Shown here: in pieces, positions 42,037 through 46,366 of the stretch
How the letters are laid out: each line of letters starts with the position of its first letter
Numbering within the stretch: the stretch's first letter is position 1
From: Bryobacterales bacterium
GTDB taxonomy: Bacteria > Acidobacteriota > Terriglobia > Bryobacterales > UBA6623
Length of the DNA: 46,366 bases
Direction: 5' to 3'
Assembly (NCBI GenBank): GCA_022823865.1
Contig: JAJEHF010000086.1
Coordinates: forward strand, 1-46,366
The notes under the pieces: model-generated
Databases searched by the model: none
Told to the model about the DNA's origin: nothing
Seen by the model: the letters and a program-made list of their open reading frames with translations, nothing else
Program-made: the position numbers and the translations under genes

Positions 42037-42107
42037 GATTTCCTCCTGAGGGCCGCCCCGAGGGCGATCCCGATGCGTTGCTCCGACCTAGCTGGCGCTC
42101 GCAATAC

Positions 42108-42302
42108 CTACCTGGAGATCATTCTGCGCACGGACTTCTCAAAGGCCGAGCTGACCATGGTTCCCTTGCGGAGGCGGCGCTTCCGCTTGCGGGTCTTCTT
42201 GGTCAGGATGTGATTCATGCTGGCATGCCTGCGCCTGACCTTGCCCGTGCCGGTCAGTTTGAAGCGTTTCGCTGCACCGCGATGTGTCTTAAGTTTGGGC
42301 AC
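42108..42302 (-). CDS. rpmI: 50S ribosomal protein L35
   Basis: A 64-residue L35 with the family N-terminus [21 protein letters not shown] and Lys/Arg-rich tail ([15 protein letters not shown]). GTG start with a GGGGAG-like ribosome binding site. It is the first gene of rpmI-rplT-pheS-pheT; infC, which normally precedes rpmI, is not here. Confidence 0.96.
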   Translation of the reverse strand: MPKLKTHRGAAKRFKLTGTGKVRRRHASMNHILTKKTRKRKRRLRKGTMVSSAFEKSVRRMISR

Positions 42303-42387
42303 GGTTAGTCTCCCCGGAGGCGCTGCTTGCTACCGCGGCCTTGCTCTTTGAGATCGGCTGCCCGGCGTGGCCGCGCGGTCTAGGCGC

Positions 42388-42418
42388 GAGGGCTTGACGC
42401 CCTCACTTTCCTATTATG
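42388..42418 (-). promoter_or_regulatory. Promoter and leader hairpin of the L35/L20/PheST operon
   Basis: A CATAAT -10 box on the minus strand (42413-42418) would start transcription about 100 nt before rpmI; its -35 is weak. Immediately downstream lies a perfect 6-bp hairpin, GAGGGC-GTCAA-GCCCTC (42388-42404), with no T-tract after it. It could be a regulatory structure for L20 or L35 feedback; this is inference. Confidence 0.45.
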
Positions 42419-42465
42419 CACGAAAGCGACGGCGCGACAGGGCGCGCGCGCCGCCGCTTCGCGTC

Positions 42466-44325
42466 CTATTCCTCCTCGCCATCGAGCGACAGCCTGCCCT
42501 TGGCCTCGCTGACGGCGTAGGAGAACTCCACCAGCGGCATCGAGCCGGCCCTGAGGGCCTTGCCGTGGAAGGAGGTCAGGCTGAAGTCCTGCGTGGTCTC
42601 TTGGTAGTGGGCGCGCAGCAACTGCCAGTTCTTCCAGCCAAAGTAGGCGGTGGCAGCCTGAGCCGGGTTCACTTCCAGCGAACGGAGCAGCGCGCGGGCG
42701 GCGCTGCTTTCCATGTAGGCCCGTCGCGTGAGGAACTCTTGCGCGTCGTCCATGGTCAGATCCTTCGCGTGCAATTGGATGTCGACCAGGGCTGCGGCGA
42801 TGGTCTGCAGCTTGTACTTGCGCCAGATAAAGTCGACATCGCCGGTGTAGTGGGTCCCGACCGTTGTCTCGGTGATGTAGATCGGCCAGCCGTGAACGAA
42901 CCCCGGAAGGGGCTCCACCATGTGTGTCAGCTTGTCCTGCTCGCTTTCCATGTCCGAGGCGAGAGAGCCGATCAAGGCGTAGCCGGGGATCCCGTAGCGC
43001 ATGGCCAGCAGCTTGAGCTGGTAGATGTTATTTGTGGTCAGGCGCGAGCGCAGCTCGGCCCGGGACGCGTCGGCCGGCGCGGGGGTGAGCCAGACCACGG
43101 CGGTGTTGTCCGAGGCCGCGGCGCTGGGGCCGAGGCTGCCGCCCAAGGGCACGGACACGCGCATGAACTCTGGAGTCTCTACCACGCGCAGCTGCAGATT
43201 CTCTGGCACGGGCGCGATCTCCTCCTCGTTGCAGATCGCACGCGCCTCGTCGGTGTCCTCGGCCATCTGCTGCAGCATGCCGGCGGTGCTGCGGGCGCGG
43301 TTCTCGCCTTCCAGCACCTCCAGCACGTCGTTGATCAGCCGATAGTCGTCGCGCGGACGGCTGCCGCCGTAGATGCGCCGGTTGATCGGCTCGGCCGCCG
43401 ACACGAGCGACGAGTGCCCGGTCTCGAAGTCCTCCGTGATCTCCTCGATCAATGTGTCGATGGGGGCGAGCGGGCGTCCGGTGTCGAGTTCGAGCTTGCG
43501 ATGCATGAGCTGCGCTCCGGCACGCCAATCGTCAGTGGACGGCAGGTCGGCCAGCGAGTTGCGGTACGCCTCCAGGGCTGCAATGGCGCCGTCGGCTGCG
43601 CTCTCGAAGTTGGCCTTCATCCCTGAGGGCATCCCTTCGGCGATTTCGCCGCGAATCAGATTGATGACGCCGTTGGTCGCTTCGCGCGCCGCTTCGATGC
43701 GGGCATTCGAGGCTGACTGGAGGTTGGATGTTGCCACCTGCAGGTAGCCGGGCGTCTGGTTCAGGCGCTGCACGATGGCGGCGGCGCGATCCGCTTGGGG
43801 CGCGTAGTTGAGCTGCAGGGGAGCGTACAGCAGCAGGCCGAGCCGTTCTACGTACTTCAAAGGATTGGTTGCCGGCTCCCTCTCGTCGCGAATGCGGAAC
43901 AGCATGCGTTCGGCGCGGTTGAGCAGAGTGCCATGCTCGGTCCACAGGACAGGCGGAAGCTTGCTGCTGTCGAATCCAACCTCCGACTCGATCGGGGCGG
44001 TGAACACTCCGACCAGATTGTCGTAGACCTGTTGTTGGCTGGCCAAGGCATCGGAACCGAATTCGGGCAGCGCGCTGAGCAACTGCACTTCCGTGCCGCC
44101 CTCCAGCACGCCATCGGACAGGTTGAACACTTGGCCGGTCTTCACACTCGTCGCGCCCGACATCAGCACGCCGAAGGGGTCGAGTGCGGCGCTGTCATGG
44201 ATGAACGGCTTGGCCAGCTTGTTGTGCTCGTCAGGCGGATAGCTGCCGACGGTGCAACCCGCCGCAGCCAGAATCGCGACCGCAAGCGCGGCCGCTGCAA
44301 TCTGCGTGTAGTGGCGATGTCTCAT
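42466..44325 (-). CDS. Degenerate DUF885-like lipoprotein
   Basis: A 619-residue lipoprotein (hydrophobic signal, lipobox AAAGC near residue 24). The C-terminal half matches DUF885, a peptidase-like family: PGFVHGWPIYITE, VDIQLHAKDLTMDDAQEFLTRRAY, AATAYFGWKNWQLLRAHY and FHGKALRAGSMPL. The metal-binding HEAIPGHH motif of DUF885 has become RYGIPGYA (about residues 443-450), so the metal ligands are missing. It is therefore likely catalytically inactive or functions as a binding protein. The signal-peptide start at 44325 is preferred to the longer frame from 44427. No Shine-Dalgarno is obvious. Family placement is from memory of motifs. Confidence 0.8.
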   Translation of the reverse strand: MRHRHYTQIAAAALAVAILAAAGCTVGSYPPDEHNKLAKPFIHDSAALDPFGVLMSGATSVKTGQVFNLSDGVLEGGTEVQLLSALPEFGSDALASQQQVYDNLVGVFTAPIESEVGFDSSKLPPVLWTEHGTLLNRAERMLFRIRDEREPATNPLKYVERLGLLLYAPLQLNYAPQADRAAAIVQRLNQTPGYLQVATSNLQSASNARIEAAREATNGVINLIRGEIAEGMPSGMKANFESAADGAIAALEAYRNSLADLPSTDDWRAGAQLMHRKLELDTGRPLAPIDTLIEEITEDFETGHSSLVSAAEPINRRIYGGSRPRDDYRLINDVLEVLEGENRARSTAGMLQQMAEDTDEARAICNEEEIAPVPENLQLRVVETPEFMRVSVPLGGSLGPSAAASDNTAVVWLTPAPADASRAELRSRLTTNNIYQLKLLAMRYGIPGYALIGSLASDMESEQDKLTHMVEPLPGFVHGWPIYITETTVGTHYTGDVDFIWRKYKLQTIAAALVDIQLHAKDLTMDDAQEFLTRRAYMESSAARALLRSLEVNPAQAATAYFGWKNWQLLRAHYQETTQDFSLTSFHGKALRAGSMPLVEFSYAVSEAKGRLSLDGEEE

Positions 44326-44431
44326 TGCGAATCTTGTTGCCTTGGTGGTGAATCTGCCTCGTGACGGCGGCGCGGAAGGAGCAGAGCGCGGTACCGCTGC
44401 GGTGCTCAATCGCGACGCCGACATCATTCGC

Positions 44432-44881
44432 TCACTGCGAGCGGGCCTCGACCGAATCGATCAGCGCCCACAAGTCTGTATGGGTCAGGGTCCGAGAGGC
44501 CACGGTCTGCTGCGAGATTTCGGTGTCGTAGTCTCGGCCATGGGCCTCTTGGAACAGCTCCGGGTAGTGGAGTTCGTCCATTGCCTGCAGCGAGGGGAAC
44601 TCGGTTACCGTGACGTACTGGTAGTCGCTCTCGCCGCCGGGGAAGTGGTGGCCGTACAGCCGCCACGAAGTGATGTAGCCCTTGTCGACGCGCAGTTGGT
44701 GCACCGGTTTCCACAACTCGGTCTCCAGATTGCGGTAGCGCAGGGCTTGGCCGTCGGGGATCTTCATGTAATCGATCCGCAGGAAGTGGCGGCCGCCCTG
44801 TGTCTCGGCAGTGGGTACCATGGTACCGGCGAGGAACGCTACGGCCAGCGCTAGCGACAGGGCCAATGCTCGAAGAATCAT
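44432..44881 (-). CDS. Small secreted protein, dimeric alpha-beta barrel-like
   Basis: A 149-residue protein with a hydrophobic N-terminal signal (residues 4-18) and a short soluble domain. Segments such as FLRIDYMKIPDGQALRYRNLE, ITSWRLYGHHFPGGESDYQYVTVTEF and LQAMDELHYPELFQEAH are reminiscent of NIPSNAP/ABM-type ferredoxin-like folds, but I do not recognise a defined family. ATG 44881 has GGAGG at 7 nt. Downstream lies the DUF885-like gene after 106 bp, so they may be cotranscribed. Function unknown. Confidence 0.75.
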   Translation of the reverse strand: MILRALALSLALAVAFLAGTMVPTAETQGGRHFLRIDYMKIPDGQALRYRNLETELWKPVHQLRVDKGYITSWRLYGHHFPGGESDYQYVTVTEFPSLQAMDELHYPELFQEAHGRDYDTEISQQTVASRTLTHTDLWALIDSVEARSQ

Positions 44882-44958
44882 TCGTTTGCCTCCAATCACA
44901 GAATATAACCCAAGTGGGCCCCATTCCACCAATCCGCTCGCTGCTTTCGATTCCGGTG

Positions 44959-44964
44959 TAGCAT
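44959..44964 (+). promoter_or_regulatory. Candidate -10 box of phoD
   Basis: TAGCAT ends 6 nt before the phoD ATG, with no Shine-Dalgarno between, another case of leaderless-type spacing. TAGCAT is also the -10 of the better promoter at 31072. Confidence 0.4.
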
Positions 44965-44970
44965 AGCCGC

Positions 44971-46245
44971 ATGACACTTGGAAGACGCCAGTTCGTTCGC
45001 CTGGCAGCGATGGCCGCGACTGCGGCGGGATGCAGCCGGCAAGACCGCGGGCCCTCCTTCAGCGCCGATCCGTTCACGCTGGGCGTGGCATCGGGCGATC
45101 CGAGCCCGGACGGATTCGTGCTCTGGACGCGCCTCGCGCCGGATCCGCTGAATGGCGGCGGAATCGCGGACGACGTCGCTGTGCGGTGGGAGATCGCCAG
45201 CGACGACGCATTCCGCCAAGTCGTGCGGTCTGGCACGGCCACGGCTTCGGCGGAGCTGGCTCATTCGGTGCATGTCGAGGTCAGCGGGCTGGAGGCCGAC
45301 CGCTGGTATTGGTATCGCTTTTCCGCAGGGGACGCGGAGAGCCCTGCGGGCCGGGCCCGCACTGTGCCGACTCCCGAATCCATGCCCGACCGGCTGTCGC
45401 TTGCGTTCGCCTCGTGCCAGCACTACGAGACAGGCTTCTACACGGCCTACGAGCACATGGCGGCCGAGCACCCGGACCTGGTGTTCCATCTCGGCGACTA
45501 CATCTATGAAGGCCCCGCCCGGCCTCGCATCCGGGCCCACCGCGGCGAGGAACTCGCTTCGCTGGAAGACTACCGCAACCGCTATGCGCTGTACCGCACC
45601 GATCCCGATCTCCAGCGTGCCCACGCCGCCTGCCCATGGGTAGTCACATGGGACGACCATGAGGTGGACAACAACTACGCCGCCGACGTGTCCGAGCAGC
45701 CCGACGTTCGCCGGGAAGCGTTCTTGGAGCGGCGCGCTGCCGCGTACCAGGCGTACTACGAGCACATGCCCCTGCGGGCGTCGCAAATCCCCCAGGGGCC
45801 GTCGATGAGACTCTATCGCAAGCTGTCCTACGGACGCTTGGCACAGTTCACTGTGCTGGATACCCGGCAGTACCGCACGGACCAGCCGTGCGGCGACAGG
45901 ACCCAGCCCCCTTGCGAGGGAGCGTCCGATCCGGCTGCGACCCTGCTGGGCGATGACCAGCGGCGCTGGCTGTTCGACGCGCTCGGCGGATCGTCGGCCG
46001 AGTGGAACGTGATACCGCAACAGGTGATGATGGCGCAGGTTGACCGGATGCCCGGTGCCGACGTGCGCTACAGCATGGACCAGTGGCCGGGCTACGCTGC
46101 CTCTCGCGACAGGCTGCTGAATTTCCTGGCCGAGAGCCGCGCGCGCAATCCCGTCGTCCTCACCGGCGACATTCATACCAATTGGGTCAACGACCTGCTG
46201 CTCGACTTTGCCGATCCCTCCTCGCCCGCAATGGCATTAACTTGA
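44971..46245 (+). CDS. phoD: PhoD-family alkaline phosphatase, C-terminally truncated
   Basis: A 424-residue PhoD-type phosphatase/phosphodiesterase. The N-terminus GRRQFVRLAAMAATAAGC is a twin-arginine signal that also has a lipobox Cys. Catalytic and metal motifs are present: FASCQHY, LGDYIYE, WDDHEVDNNY and LTGDIHTNWVND. The protein ends abruptly at DFADPSSPAMALT, where homologues continue with roughly another hundred residues (the TEFVGTSISSGG block and beyond). The coding frame meets a stop at 46243-46245 just where the DNA becomes AT-richer, so the gene has probably been cut by an insertion or rearrangement. The active site is complete, but stability is doubtful. Confidence 0.88.
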   Translation: MTLGRRQFVRLAAMAATAAGCSRQDRGPSFSADPFTLGVASGDPSPDGFVLWTRLAPDPLNGGGIADDVAVRWEIASDDAFRQVVRSGTATASAELAHSVHVEVSGLEADRWYWYRFSAGDAESPAGRARTVPTPESMPDRLSLAFASCQHYETGFYTAYEHMAAEHPDLVFHLGDYIYEGPARPRIRAHRGEELASLEDYRNRYALYRTDPDLQRAHAACPWVVTWDDHEVDNNYAADVSEQPDVRREAFLERRAAAYQAYYEHMPLRASQIPQGPSMRLYRKLSYGRLAQFTVLDTRQYRTDQPCGDRTQPPCEGASDPAATLLGDDQRRWLFDALGGSSAEWNVIPQQVMMAQVDRMPGADVRYSMDQWPGYAASRDRLLNFLAESRARNPVVLTGDIHTNWVNDLLLDFADPSSPAMALT

Positions 46246-46366
46246 GTCCGTGACTGGCGACGAAATCGTAAGTGATCGTAAGTGACTGAAATAGAGTGAG
46301 TTCGCGATCAGAGAGAATTTTTTCGCCGGGGCTTGACTTTTTCCGCTAGGTTTGCCATCGTAGGGT
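46246..46366. mobile_element. Possible mobile element end disrupting phoD
   Basis: After the premature phoD stop the sequence is AT-richer and does not resemble phoD in any frame. It contains a tandem 10-bp repeat ATCGTAAGTG (46265-46284), a heptamer GTGACTG twice (46250-46256, 46282-46288), a run of six T, and TTGACT (46333-46338), which could be a -35 for a gene beyond the window, with CATCGT 17 bp later. These are typical of an element's terminal region, but no transposase or integrase is seen because the window ends. Confidence 0.4.
46265..46284. repeat. Tandem 10-bp direct repeat
   Basis: ATCGTAAGTG occurs twice in immediate succession, next to a repeated GTGACTG. Short direct repeats near an element end can be binding sites for its recombinase. 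Confidence 0.7.

Noticed and set aside
42367..43626. A 419-codon open frame opposite the DUF885-like lipoprotein
   Set aside because: Antisense shadow; begins inside the intergenic leader and matches no family.
44896..46176. A 426-codon open frame opposite phoD
   Set aside because: Antisense shadow of phoD; no domain and no ribosome binding site.
1..46366. tRNA, rRNA and CRISPR arrays
   Set aside because: No cloverleaf with a conserved T-loop, no rRNA-like stretch and no regularly spaced direct repeats were seen.

Overview
This window is GC-rich, densely coded, bacterial chromosomal DNA from a Gram-negative organism: it carries lpxB and a heptosyltransferase (lipid A and LPS core), several secreted lipoproteins and a twin-arginine enzyme. 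The gene mix (bacterial ACE-like M2 peptidase, paired secreted amidohydrolases, a CysO/MoeB/rhodanese fusion, dnaK-dnaJ-hspR without grpE, an ECF sigma operon with a HEAT-repeat anti-sigma factor and a DUF4097 protein, a PheT without its EMAP-like domain) suggests an uncultured Acidobacteriota-like lineage. That placement is inference from gene content, not from a marker comparison.

Layout. 1-597 has no convincing gene and ends in a near-consensus promoter for an AAA/DUF234 ATPase (598-1989). 2058-5574 (minus) is a tightly coupled three-gene operon: a secreted amidohydrolase, a second secreted amidohydrolase-fold protein with its visible metal ligands lost, and a 2-hydroxyacid dehydrogenase. 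5673-8455 holds waaF, truB and a Phd/PIN toxin-antitoxin pair with a palindromic operator. 8598-13950 has a TauE/SafE exporter, a di-heme peroxidase lipoprotein, an M2 peptidase lipoprotein and mnmA. 13992-17687 is an ECF sigma / zinc-less anti-sigma / DUF4097 / double-PDZ operon, meeting recO tail to tail. 18581-20963 has a sulfatase and an SDR. 21033-22478 is an unrecognised protein with a coiled coil and an Arg/Gly/Asp-rich repeat tail. 22987-25974 has two sodium-coupled transporters. 25990-29534 (minus) is dnaK-dnaJ-hspR. 29698-32554 has a ThiE/TenI-like protein, a YdeI-like protein and the CysO-MoeB-rhodanese fusion. 32584-35687 has lpxB followed by an M1-peptidase-like protein that has lost its zinc site. 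35963-38552 has an SDR and a GT-C membrane glycosyltransferase. 38511-42302 (minus) is rpmI-rplT-pheS-pheT without an adjacent infC. 42466-44881 (minus) has a degenerate DUF885 lipoprotein and a small secreted protein. 44971-46245 is a PhoD phosphatase that stops short of its usual C-terminus, and the sequence after it changes character.

Themes that cut across genes. (1) Many first genes of transcription units have a TANNNT -10 element only 5-9 nt before the start codon and no Shine-Dalgarno, pointing to frequent leaderless transcription. (2) Three secreted metallohydrolase-fold proteins here have lost their metal-binding residues, one directly coupled to an intact paralogue. (3) The best candidates for poorly described biology are the amidohydrolase/pseudo-amidohydrolase operon, the ECF/HEAT/DUF4097/PDZ operon, the fused ubiquitin-like/E1-like sulfur carrier protein, and the RG-repeat protein.
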